DNA from: a virus
Virus record (IMG/VR): IMGVR_UViG_3300042549_010402
Location: 1-36,319 of that record
DNA length: 36,319 nt
Direction: 5' to 3' (one strand)
Shown here: positions 1 through 6,945 of the stretch, piece after piece
How the letters are laid out: the number at the start of each line of letters is the position of its first letter
How positions within the stretch are numbered: the stretch's first letter is position 1
Notes under the pieces: model-generated
Database searches by the model: none
Told to the model about the DNA's origin: nothing
The model's input: only the letters and a program-made list of their open reading frames with translations
Program-made: the position numbers and the translations under genes

Positions 1-127
1 CGTGTCGGCGTCGCTCACGGGGTGCTTCTCGATGTCGTCGAGCGCGCCCGTGATGAGCGCCGCGCGCTGCTCAGGGGTGCGCGCGATCATCGGGACGGGG
101 AGCGCGGCGTTCGTGGCGTTCGCGATC
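1..127. repeat. Terminal direct repeat, left copy (circular closure)
   Basis: Bases 1-127 are identical to 36193-36319, the last 127 bases of the window. A coding frame continues through the join. A 127-base overlap equals a k-mer size commonly used by de Bruijn assemblers, so it most likely marks a circular assembly path, not a physical terminal repeat. Unique genome length is therefore 36,192 bp. Confidence 0.93.
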
Positions 128-186
128 GTCCACTCCATGGCGACGAGCGCGGCGGCGATCTGCTCTGCGATGTCTTGGGGGGTCAT
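1..186 (-). CDS. Hypothetical 84-aa protein, 5' part (continues at the right end of the window)
   Basis: The ATG at 186 is preceded by an AGGAG ribosome site at about 193-197, just after the tail-fibre stop. The frame runs off base 1 and, on the circle, resumes at 36192 to stop at 36124. The complete product is 84 residues, beginning MTPQDIAEQIAAAL and ending RRIARAVMP. It is predicted mostly helical, with no membrane segment and no motif I recognise. It sits between the receptor-binding tail protein and the receiver-membrane fusion gene, and its stop overlaps the GTG of that gene in a GTGA, so it is probably co-translated with the lysis genes. Function unknown. Confidence 0.8.
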   Translation of the reverse strand, partial: MTPQDIAEQIAAALVAMEWTIANATNAALPVPMIARTPEQRAALITGALDDIEKHPVSDADT

Positions 187-197
187 GTGTGTGTCTC

Positions 198-1193
198 CTA
201 GGCCTTCGGCCGGATGGCTACGCCACCCGCGGAAATCCATGTCGGGGCGGGCGACGCGACGACGGTGCGAACGCCGCCCGCGAAAGCCGCTGCGCTGAAG
301 TCGTGCGTGACGGTCCCGGTGGCGACCGTGGGGATCGTGCCGAGGGCGCGGTCCGCGCACGCCGCGACGAGGTCGGCGTCGCTGATCTCGGTGGAGTAGC
401 AGCGGAGCGCGCCGATCAGCGCCGAGGTCGTCGGATAGAACGCCGGCGAAAACTCACTCGGGCCGCCGATGCGCAGCGTGTCCGCGCTCGACGGCGCCGT
501 GTACGTGCCCGCGAGCGCTGCCACGGTCTGCACCGCAGCGCCGTTGACGCTGTAGCGGATGCTTTTGTCGGCCTTGATGCAGATCGCGATGGCGTAGGGC
601 GCGCCCGCCGCTGCCTCCGACCCCGCGAGGCTCGTCTCGCTGCCAGCCGCGAGGCCCGCGAGGAAGACACCGACGCGCGTGCGCGCGCCCGCGTTCGAGC
701 CGAGCGAGAGGTACCACCCGCGCGCCGCGGCCGCGGTCGTGTGCGCGGCGAATATCTCCGACCCCGTCGGCGTCGCGCCGGGGTAGAGCACGACGACGAT
801 GGACTGCCCAGGCCCGAACGCGGGCGACGCCGACGCGGCGCTCGCGGAGAGGCGATCAGCCTGCGCGAAGCCGAAGGCCGAGTCGCCGCCCAGGTAGAGC
901 GCCGACGCGTCGTAAAGAGCGAGCCACGTCGGCGTCCCGCCGCCCGGCGTCACCCACACGGGGTCAGTGCCGTCGCTCGTGAGCACCTTCCCGCTGGTGC
1001 CGAGCGCGAGCCGCTGCCACGCCGCCGTGCCGCGCCGCAGGAGGTCGCCGCGCGCCTCGCTCGCGATCGTGAGGTCGCCGACGGTCGGGTTGGGGTACGT
1101 GCCGCCGAGGTCGCCGCCCGCTGCGCCCGAGGGCGCGCCGCCGCCTCCTGCACCCGCCAGCACCTCGCCGCCGTTGTCAGGGAGGCCGCTCAT
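198..1193 (-). CDS. Tail fibre / receptor-binding protein with LamG-like lectin domain
   Basis: This 331-aa protein is probably the distal tail protein that contacts the host surface. Residues 26-40 hold the GGDLGGTYPNPTVG motif that recurs in phage tail fibres. Residues 50-82 (RGDLLRRG..AWQRLALGTSGKVLTSDG) form the short repeat-like shaft segment often found beside it. From about residue 105 to 290 the sequence is beta-rich, with alternating hydrophobic strands (FGPGQSIVVVLYPG, RGWYLSLGSN, YAIAICIKADKSIRYSVNG), consistent with a concanavalin-like laminin-G fold, a carbohydrate-binding module. It is the last clear tail gene of the leftward operon. Its ATG overlaps the upstream stop as ATGA. 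Fibre identity is well supported; the glycan target is unknown. Confidence 0.78.
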   Translation of the reverse strand: MSGLPDNGGEVLAGAGGGGAPSGAAGGDLGGTYPNPTVGDLTIASEARGDLLRRGTAAWQRLALGTSGKVLTSDGTDPVWVTPGGGTPTWLALYDASALYLGGDSAFGFAQADRLSASAASASPAFGPGQSIVVVLYPGATPTGSEIFAAHTTAAAARGWYLSLGSNAGARTRVGVFLAGLAAGSETSLAGSEAAAGAPYAIAICIKADKSIRYSVNGAAVQTVAALAGTYTAPSSADTLRIGGPSEFSPAFYPTTSALIGALRCYSTEISDADLVAACADRALGTIPTVATGTVTHDFSAAAFAGGVRTVVASPAPTWISAGGVAIRPKA

Positions 1194-1618
1194 GACTCCT
1201 GCACCCCTGCGGCGCGGACCGCGAGCGTGCCGTCAGGCGTGCCGCCCGCCGTCGCGAGCGCGCGCACGCGCAGCCGGTGGAACGCGCCCACGCTGATGTG
1301 CGCGGGGTAGGTGCCCGACGTGTCCAGCGTGCGCTTGCGGTAGCCCATCGGCGTGGTGAGCACGCCGCCCGAGAGCGAGCCCGACACGTCGGCCGCGGGC
1401 TCCGCGGGGAGCCACACGGGCGAGGTCGCGGTGGGATCGAGGCACCCCTCGACGACGAGCGTGCACGAGGTGTCGGTGCCCTTCGCGTAGGTGAGCTCGA
1501 GCGTCGCCGACTCGTTGTTGCGCACGTCGAACGTGCCAGGGTTGCCGATCACCGCCAGCGCCGCGGTGAGGGTCTGCGCGGTGCCGAGTGCGACCGCCTT
1601 TGATTTTGAGATGCCCAC
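1190..1618 (-). CDS. Hypothetical virion protein (tail tip region)
   Basis: This beta-rich protein of about 142 residues lies between the hub-region genes and the tail fibre. It has low charge, repeated Thr/Ser/Gly strands (NNESATLELTYAKGTDTSCTLVVEG) and no membrane segment, typical of a virion component. The GTG at 1618 with a GGGGG ribosome site is preferred. An in-frame TTG at 1639 would add seven residues. A leftward extended -10 at 1688-1696 could start its transcript separately. The stop overlaps the ATG of the fibre gene. It may be a fibre-attachment or tail-tip protein, but I do not recognise a family. Confidence 0.68.
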   Translation of the reverse strand: MGISKSKAVALGTAQTLTAALAVIGNPGTFDVRNNESATLELTYAKGTDTSCTLVVEGCLDPTATSPVWLPAEPAADVSGSLSGGVLTTPMGYRKRTLDTSGTYPAHISVGAFHRLRVRALATAGGTPDGTLAVRAAGVQES

Positions 1619-1687
1619 AAGGCCCCCGACAGGGAGCAACGGCCCTTCGCGACGCGCCCCGTGGGCGGTGGAGGGCGATACAGCGCG

Positions 1688-1696
1688 ACGCTACCA
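1688..1696 (-). promoter_or_regulatory. Candidate leftward extended -10 promoter
   Basis: On the - strand this reads TGGTAGCGT, matching the TGnTAnnnT pattern of an extended -10 site. It is followed by TCGCGC and lies 64-70 bases before the start of the next leftward gene. A nearly identical element (TGGTAGGCT then CGCGC) occupies the other cargo-gene gap at 6429-6437. No good -35 is visible. Confidence 0.4.
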
Positions 1697-1715
1697 CACC
1701 GGCGCGCGCGCGGGC

Positions 1716-1721
1716 TACGAT
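1716..1721 (+). promoter_or_regulatory. Candidate -10 (TACGAT) for a leaderless + strand transcript
   Basis: TACGAT ends five bases before the GTG at 1727, so transcription would begin at or next to the start codon. No convincing -35 hexamer is seen. The same layout occurs at the lipoprotein gene (TACCGT before ATG 6666). Confidence 0.4.
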
Positions 1722-1726
1722 GGGGC

Positions 1727-2113
1727 GTGTCTGTCAACCCCGACGTGGTCGACGCGTGGCGATACGGCCTCGAAGACGCCATCGTCGCCGTGGGCCCGCT
1801 GGGCTTCTCCGATCGGTTGGCGCAAGAGGTCGTCGCTATGACCGGGCGCGCCGAGGTGCGCGTCGCATGGTGCCGACGCGAGCGCGAGGCGTGGGAGGCG
1901 CGCCTCTGCGCGGGCATCGACGCGGCGCGGCGGGCGACGCCCGTCACGGTGGCCGAGATCCGCACGCGCAATGGCTGGCGCGTCGAATGGACGGTGCCCG
2001 CTAAAGCTCAGCCTCGACGAGCGCCAAGCACCCCAGCGACAGAAGCTGCCCCGAGCCCGGTCCCTTCGCCTCGCTCGTCACGCGCACCAGCGGCCCGTCG
2101 ACGGGGATCGTGA
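1727..2113 (+). CDS. Cargo (moron-like) hypothetical protein on the strand opposite the late operon
   Basis: This is one of only two + strand genes inside the leftward structural operon. Translation from GTG 1727 gives 128 residues. Residues 1-90 look like a real folded protein (VVDAWRYGLEDAIVAVGPLG, VRVAWCRREREAWEARL, RTRNGWRVEWTVPA) with G/C-rich third codon positions. The last 37 residues are a P/A/S/R-rich tail that overlaps, antisense, the end of the leftward gene ending at 2001, where third-position GC drops. There is no signal peptide or membrane segment. The position, opposite strand and private leaderless promoter fit a lysogenic-conversion gene. Function unknown. The gene is plausible, but the true 3' end is uncertain. 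Confidence 0.55.
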   Translation: MSVNPDVVDAWRYGLEDAIVAVGPLGFSDRLAQEVVAMTGRAEVRVAWCRREREAWEARLCAGIDAARRATPVTVAEIRTRNGWRVEWTVPAKAQPRRAPSTPATEAAPSPVPSPRSSRAPAARRRGS

Positions 2114-3113
2114 CGGCCTGGTCGAGCCACGCCCACGAGCCCGAGGTGCCCGGGAGCGTGACCGTGTGCGTGACCACGCCAGAGCCCGCGCCCACCCACG
2201 CAGCCGCCGTGATGTCGCCCGCCTCGACGTAGATGCGCAGCTCGCACGCGGTGCTGTTCGAAGTGCGGTAGCGCACGCGCGCCTGCCACGAGCCAGAGGT
2301 CGCGGTGCCGTAGAGCGCGCGCGGCGCGAAGTACCACGCCGGGTCTGTCGCCCCCAACCAGTCGATCGCGCCCAGCGTCGAGGCCTCGCGCGACCAGTGC
2401 GGCGTCGAGCCTGCCCCGGTGACGTCGTCGCTCTCGAGCCCGCTCACGCACCAGTGCTGGCGGTACCCTGCGCGGCCTGCCTTCATCACGGTGAACACGT
2501 CCTGCGTCCACGACTCGGCGACGAGGCGCCCGGTGCGCACCGCAGCGCCGTCAACCACAGGCTCGCTGCCGCCGACCGCGAAGGCCGCGAGGGGAGACTC
2601 CGTCACCGTCGCGCGGCGCACGCCCGCGCCCTTCGCCGAGGGCGTGACGGTGAGCTGCACCACGTCGGTGAGCGTGCCCGCTGTGACGCCCGAGACGTCG
2701 ATCCACGCCACGAGTTCGCGCGGCGTGGTGCGCCCGCCCGCCGGGTTGAACAACTGCGTCGTGCCGTCGAGGTCGCCGTCGTCGATCATCGAGGCGCCCG
2801 ACGGGAGCGAGACGGCCACGGTCTGGTAGCCGCCAAGCTCATCGCTCGGGTGAAGCTCGACCGCGAGCCGCACCACCTGGGCGCCCTCGCTGCGCACGTA
2901 GGGGATCTGCACGCGATGCGTGAGGCCTTCGAGCACCGTGCGCCCCGCGGGCCGCAGCGGAATCTGCGCTTCGCCGGTCTTGTGGAGGTTGTGGCCGACG
3001 ACAAAGGCGCCCTCATCGACGAGGCGCGTGAGGCCGCCGGTGCGCACGGAGCGCCCGGTGCGGACGGTGGCGAGGGCGAAGGCCGACGCAGCCTGCGGGA
3101 CGGGTGTGCTCAC
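2001..3113 (-). CDS. Minor tail / baseplate-region protein, unknown family
   Basis: This 370-aa protein starts at GTG 3113, which overlaps the upstream stop as GTGA. It is beta-rich with few charged stretches. Segments such as YVRSEGAQVVRLAVELHPSD, TLTDVVQLTVTPS and SGSWQARVRYRTSNSTACEL resemble jelly-roll or carbohydrate-binding-like strands of virion surface proteins, with a beta-rich C-terminal part after residue 250. It lies between the hub-like 848-aa gene and the fibre genes, so a distal tail role is inferred from position. Its 3' end overlaps the convergent + strand cargo gene by 113 bases. Confidence 0.7.
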   Translation of the reverse strand: MSTPVPQAASAFALATVRTGRSVRTGGLTRLVDEGAFVVGHNLHKTGEAQIPLRPAGRTVLEGLTHRVQIPYVRSEGAQVVRLAVELHPSDELGGYQTVAVSLPSGASMIDDGDLDGTTQLFNPAGGRTTPRELVAWIDVSGVTAGTLTDVVQLTVTPSAKGAGVRRATVTESPLAAFAVGGSEPVVDGAAVRTGRLVAESWTQDVFTVMKAGRAGYRQHWCVSGLESDDVTGAGSTPHWSREASTLGAIDWLGATDPAWYFAPRALYGTATSGSWQARVRYRTSNSTACELRIYVEAGDITAAAWVGAGSGVVTHTVTLPGTSGSWAWLDQAVTIPVDGPLVRVTSEAKGPGSGQLLSLGCLALVEAEL

Positions 3114-3826
3114 TGGTAGACCTCGAAGACGCTGATGGAGTCGATCCTGTCGGGGCTGCTCACGGTGTCGCTGTACCAGCCCACCCACACCCACGCGGGG
3201 CAGAGCGTCGTCGAGGCCGGTGCGCCGGTGCCGGATGCCCGCGAGCGCCACGACTCGGAGGGCCGCACGGGCGCGTCGAGGTCGAGCTCGATCTCGCTCA
3301 CGTAGCTGCCCGCGCTGGGGGCGTCGGCGCGCACGAAGGCGCTCTTGAGCACCTGCGCGTGGAGCGGCGTGTCGCAGGCCGTGGTCATGGCCGCGACGAT
3401 GATCTGCTCCGTGTCGCGCGTGCTCACGACCTCGGAGCTCTTGGTGTGCTGCACCACGACGCGGAGCTTGCGCGGGTAGAAGCCCGCTGGCGCGGTGCCG
3501 AGGCGCGTGTGCGAGAGCGCGAGCGGGCCGAAGTGCACCGACTCGGCGCGCGACCACGGGATCAAACGGAGCCGCGTCGCGTCGCCGCTCTCGTACGTCT
3601 CGAAGGGCGACGCCAGCCACGGCGCGGTGAATGTCGTGGCGAGGGTGATCTCTCCCGGGCCGACGTGGTGCCCCACGAGGCGCACGTTCCGCTCCGCGAG
3701 GTGCGAGAGGTTGCTGTGCACGATCATCGCGCTGCCCGAGTCGAGGGGCGCGCCGTCGGCGAGCCACCCCGAGGCGGCGGCGGGCGTAGGGATCAGCGCG
3801 GCCGAAATGCGCTCACCGATGCTCAC
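3110..3826 (-). CDS. Minor tail / baseplate-region protein, unknown family
   Basis: This 238-aa protein has an ATG at 3826 inside the ATGA overlap with the 848-aa gene, and its stop overlaps the following GTG. The composition is mixed alpha/beta with strands such as LAERNVRLVGHHVGPGEITLATTFTAPW and YVSEIELDLDAPVRPSESW. There is no membrane segment, signal or enzyme motif. Tight coupling on both sides places it in the same complex as the neighbouring tail-tip proteins. Confidence 0.7.
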   Translation of the reverse strand: MSIGERISAALIPTPAAASGWLADGAPLDSGSAMIVHSNLSHLAERNVRLVGHHVGPGEITLATTFTAPWLASPFETYESGDATRLRLIPWSRAESVHFGPLALSHTRLGTAPAGFYPRKLRVVVQHTKSSEVVSTRDTEQIIVAAMTTACDTPLHAQVLKSAFVRADAPSAGSYVSEIELDLDAPVRPSESWRSRASGTGAPASTTLCPAWVWVGWYSDTVSSPDRIDSISVFEVYQ

Positions 3827-6369
3827 GGCGCCACCTCCCGCGCCGCTTCCGCCGTGCTGTCGATCACCCGCGTTGTGTCATCGCCGACGTACATCCAGTC
3901 CTCCTGCGCGGCGATCACCACGCTGTAGGTCGCGAAGCGCAAGTCGACGATGGCGCCCGCCGCGATGCGCGCCTGAATGCCCGCGCTCATCGGCGATGCG
4001 AACTCGACCGAGCGCGCGCCGTTGCTCACCACGGTGATGGTCACGCCAGCGTCGATGACGGGCACGGCCTCGCGCGAGATCAGGTCGCACTTCATGCCCG
4101 CGACGAAGTCTTCGACGTCCTCGCCGCCGCTGTAGCTCGACGAGCCGTTGACGTAGCCCGGCGCGCGCACGCTGACCTTCGACGTAGTGAGCTGCGCGTT
4201 GACGCGAGCGCACGGCGCGTAGGGGTGCGACGTGTGCCCGAACACGATCGCGTCGACGGTGAGCACCGCCGCCCCGAGGTCGACGTCGCGCGCGACCACC
4301 ACGGCCCGGGTCGACGAGAGGCCGCGCCCGCCCGCGCCGTCGGGCAGCATCCACTCGCTCGCGGTGAGCTCGCGCCCGAGCTCGAGCGTGGCTGTGTGCT
4401 CGCCCGAGAGCTTGACGCGCACCACCGCGAGGGGTTCGCCCCACAGCTCAAGGCGCCCCATCACACCGCGCGCGAAATCCTGCGGGTCGCCGATGGGGCT
4501 CGCCTGGTCGTCGAGGCCTGCGAGCTCGACGCGCACCTCGCGGCCGGGCCCGTAGCGCGCTCGGCTTTGCGCCTGGGTGCCGTTGATCTGCAGGTCGGGC
4601 GACTTGAAGCTCACCCGGTTGGCGAGGCCTTCCTGCCACCGCGACCACGTGGGTGCACCGATGATGTCCGCGCGCGTGATCGTGAGCGCCGTCGAGGCCT
4701 GCGCGTCAGGCCAGCCCCACGCATGGAGCGCCAGGCGTCCCGAGCGCAGCACGGGCGAGCACCCGTGCAGGAGCGAGCACTCCGTCACCACGTCGCCGAG
4801 GGTGCGCTTGCCGTCGAACAGCCAGTCGCGCGCGACGCGCAGACCCGCGCTCGCCTCGGCCACGGCGTCGATCGCGCTCCAGTCCCAGTCGTCGGCGAAG
4901 GTGTCTTCGCAGAGCTTCACCACCGAGGCCCGCAGCGCGTACACCCAATGGTCGGTGCGCACGCGGTAGATGGACGCGATCGGCGGCGGGTCGCGCAGCA
5001 CCGGGATCACGTCGTCTGCCGTCATCTCGACGCCCGGCTTGCGGGGCAACAGGTTCACCAGCCCCGCCACGCGCGGCCCGAGCGAGCCCGAGTCCGTGGC
5101 CGTCACGTCGGTGAGCACGAGCTGGTAGCGCTCGCTGTGCTGGCACCGCAGCGCGGGGGTTTCTGTCGTGGTGTACGGCCCGTCGGTGGTCGTGGTGATC
5201 GTCCACGAGGTGTGCAGCGTGTCGAGGCTCGTGACGAGCACGGTGGTCGTGGTGTTCCACAGCGCCAGGTACAGCACCGACGGGACCTCCGTCAGCACCG
5301 TCGAGATGGTCTGCCGGGTACCGCGCGCCTCCGAGAGCACGCTCGGGTAGTTCTTGCCGCCGAGAGTGGGCGCGATCGTGAAGATCGGCACCGTGGCCGT
5401 CAGAACGTCGGCGTCGAGGCGCGCCTCGCTCCCCGCTCGGCCGATCGCGAGGTTGATGCGCGCGCCGGCCGTGGTGGTCTGCGATGCGAAGGCCGTCTCG
5501 TGGTGACGAGAGAGCGCCGACCAGTCACGAAATGGCCCCCTGCTTCGTGCGGCGCCGCGCTGCACCGTGCCGCTGATGGTCATGGTGAACGACGTGGTCA
5601 GCAGCGCGCCCGCGCTCGACGAGGCCGTGGTGCCGTAGCCCACCGCACGGGTCGACCCCAGGGCGCCGCCCACGGGGTTGCCGCGCTGCACCGTCCACAG
5701 GTGGTCGCAGGCGAGGTCATAGCGCGCGCCGTCCTCGGAGAGCGCCGGGGCCCGCGTGGCGTAGCCCACCCACAGCAGCGTGCACACGCCCGCCGAGTCG
5801 ACCGCCCACAGGCAGACCTTGCGGCGCGTCACCCACGGGAACTGCGCGAACACCTCGGGGTAGAGCGCCTGCGCGCCGTCAATCGTGTGTGCCTTCGCGC
5901 GCGTGCCGTAGTACCCGCGGCCGCCCGTCGCGACCGTGATCGTGTTCGTGACGCGGCTGGCGCAGTTGATGGCCTCGCCCTCGATCCACGCGACGCCGGG
6001 GATCGTGAGCACGGCGCCGCTGCCCACAACGAAGGTCGTCGCCGTGGCGCTCATCGAGGCCGCGAGCGGGGTGCTGGTCACGCTCGACGGGGCCCGCGTC
6101 GCGAGCCACGCCAACAGCGGGCGCGTCGCGCCGTCGACCGTGGCGGGCGCGTCGTGGAGCTGAAAGCGCAGCGAGTCGACGTCGAGCTCGCCGTCGAGGG
6201 GCTTCGCGCGCTCGGCCCACCGCACCGCGGGGCGCACCAGGAAGCCCGCGGCGACCTCAGCAGGCGAGGGCCACAGGGGCGACGACGACGTCAGGGACGG
6301 GAGGCCCGGGGTGTCGGTGAAGGCCCAGGGGCACCCGGCGATGGTCAAGGCATAGGCGCGAAAGGCCAC
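3823..6369 (-). CDS. Large tail protein, baseplate hub-like
   Basis: This is the second-longest gene of the window (848 aa). Order and size suggest the tail hub/tip protein that follows the tape measure in siphophages. The N-terminal part (1-70) has the style of distal-tail proteins (YALTIAGCPWAFTDTPGLPS). Residues about 105-160 contain a small beta module (ATTFVVGSGAVLTIPGVAWI). The second half (about 490-740) reads like a hub fold: a long helical segment with VVTECSLLHGCSPVLRSGR, then DDQASPIGDPQDFARGVMGR and LELGRELTASEWMLPDG. The GTG at 6369 follows a 296-bp promoter-bearing gap, so this gene can begin its own transcript. Hub assignment is by synteny and fold impression only. Confidence 0.62.
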   Translation of the reverse strand: MAFRAYALTIAGCPWAFTDTPGLPSLTSSSPLWPSPAEVAAGFLVRPAVRWAERAKPLDGELDVDSLRFQLHDAPATVDGATRPLLAWLATRAPSSVTSTPLAASMSATATTFVVGSGAVLTIPGVAWIEGEAINCASRVTNTITVATGGRGYYGTRAKAHTIDGAQALYPEVFAQFPWVTRRKVCLWAVDSAGVCTLLWVGYATRAPALSEDGARYDLACDHLWTVQRGNPVGGALGSTRAVGYGTTASSSAGALLTTSFTMTISGTVQRGAARSRGPFRDWSALSRHHETAFASQTTTAGARINLAIGRAGSEARLDADVLTATVPIFTIAPTLGGKNYPSVLSEARGTRQTISTVLTEVPSVLYLALWNTTTTVLVTSLDTLHTSWTITTTTDGPYTTTETPALRCQHSERYQLVLTDVTATDSGSLGPRVAGLVNLLPRKPGVEMTADDVIPVLRDPPPIASIYRVRTDHWVYALRASVVKLCEDTFADDWDWSAIDAVAEASAGLRVARDWLFDGKRTLGDVVTECSLLHGCSPVLRSGRLALHAWGWPDAQASTALTITRADIIGAPTWSRWQEGLANRVSFKSPDLQINGTQAQSRARYGPGREVRVELAGLDDQASPIGDPQDFARGVMGRLELWGEPLAVVRVKLSGEHTATLELGRELTASEWMLPDGAGGRGLSSTRAVVVARDVDLGAAVLTVDAIVFGHTSHPYAPCARVNAQLTTSKVSVRAPGYVNGSSSYSGGEDVEDFVAGMKCDLISREAVPVIDAGVTITVVSNGARSVEFASPMSAGIQARIAAGAIVDLRFATYSVVIAAQEDWMYVGDDTTRVIDSTAEAAREVAP

Positions 6370-6428
6370 GATTACCGCGAGAGCAACGCCCGCGCGCGCC
6401 TGCGTTCAGGGGGCGGGATGACGGCGCG

Positions 6429-6437
6429 AGCCTACCA
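6429..6437 (-). promoter_or_regulatory. Candidate leftward extended -10 promoter
   Basis: The - strand reads TGGTAGGCT followed by CGCGC, the same element as at 1688-1696. A start near 6422 would give a leader of about 53 bases before the GTG at 6369. The surrounding gap 6370-6665 holds this site and the two promoters listed next; I see no further gene in it. Confidence 0.4.
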
Positions 6438-6595
6438 CGGGCGCCGACGTGCGCGGCATGAGTCACTCGCGCGGGCACACCGACGCCCTCACCTTTCGCG
6501 TTTCCTTGGCGGGGAGCGCTGCGAAGGGCGGAGACGTTGGGGCGCGCGCTGGTGGCCGAAAGACGACAAAAGAACCACAGCGCGAACGCGGAGCG

Positions 6596-6624
6596 ACTAT
6601 CACCGCGCCTGCGTCGCTGGTCAA
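6596..6624 (-). promoter_or_regulatory. Leftward sigma70-type promoter TTGACC-N17-GATAGT
   Basis: On the - strand TTGACC (6619-6624) is separated by exactly 17 bases from GATAGT (6596-6601). This is one of the better sigma70 matches in this GC-rich genome. Transcription would start near 6589 and run leftward into the 848-aa gene after a leader of about 220 bases. Its -35 lies 4 bp from the -35 of the rightward lipoprotein promoter, forming a divergent pair. Confidence 0.5.
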
Positions 6625-6628
6625 GCCG

Positions 6629-6658
6629 GTGACATTGCCGCGGGGTCTCGCGTACCGT
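6629..6658 (+). promoter_or_regulatory. Promoter of the lipoprotein gene, GTGACA-N18-TACCGT
   Basis: GTGACA (6629-6634) is 18 bases from TACCGT (6653-6658). The predicted start is at 6665-6666, exactly on the ATG, so the mRNA would be leaderless. This lets the cargo gene be expressed independently of the leftward late operon. Confidence 0.55.
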
Positions 6659-6665
6659 CCCGCCC

Positions 6666-6944
6666 ATGCGCACCCTGCTCGCCGCCCTCTGCCTGTGCCT
6701 CGCCGCGTGCGGGGCTGAGTCTCCGACCTCCTCGACGGGCGACGCCTCGACGGCGACCGATGGCACAGCGGACGCGCCAAGCGACGGGCCCGTGCGCAGG
6801 TGCTCGAACGAGCAGGCCTTCGTCGGCGGGCGCTGCGTCGCGGCGACGGCTCGCGACTGCGCCGGTCGTCGGTGCTTGAGCAGCCAGAACTGCTACGTCA
6901 CGTTCGGCGCCGCCGGCGAAGACGACGTGGCCGAGTGCCTCTGA
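6666..6944 (+). CDS. Cargo lipoprotein, probable lysogenic-conversion gene
   Basis: This 92-aa protein has a clear type II signal peptide. The n-region is MRT, followed by the hydrophobic core LLAALCLC and lipobox LAAC with the lipidated cysteine at 15; residue +2 is Gly. Residues 17-44 are a Ser/Thr/Asp/Ala-rich linker, as in many Myxococcota surface lipoproteins. The C-terminal 46-92 holds six cysteines (46, 57, 65, 70, 76, 91) that could form disulfides outside the cytoplasm. The gene lies on the + strand inside the leftward tail operon, has its own promoter and ends 1 bp from the stop of the convergent gene. By analogy with phage lipoproteins such as T5 Llp it may block superinfection; that is inference. 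Confidence 0.8.
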   Translation: MRTLLAALCLCLAACGAESPTSSTGDASTATDGTADAPSDGPVRRCSNEQAFVGGRCVAATARDCAGRRCLSSQNCYVTFGAAGEDDVAECL

Positions 6945-6945
6945 C

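Noticed and set aside
1-127. Physical direct terminal repeats of a linear virion genome
   Set aside because: The length equals a standard assembler k-mer and lies within a coding gene with no terminase-site features, so an assembly overlap of a circle is the simpler reading.
2002-2004. TAA as the end of the + strand cargo gene at 1727
   Set aside because: It is not in the frame of the GTG at 1727; only a frameshift would use it. The in-frame stop is at 2111-2113.
6463-6780. Small - strand gene in the gap before the large tail gene
   Set aside because: The translation is Arg/Pro/Ser-rich without codon bias, and the region is better explained by divergent promoters and the lipoprotein gene.
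4225-6879. Long + strand open frame of 884 codons opposite the large tail gene
   Set aside because: Very Arg/Ala/His-rich translation typical of the antisense of a GC-rich gene; the - strand frame has balanced composition and coupled start/stop overlaps. Similar antisense frames at 17370-19226 and 20725-23010 were dropped for the same reason.
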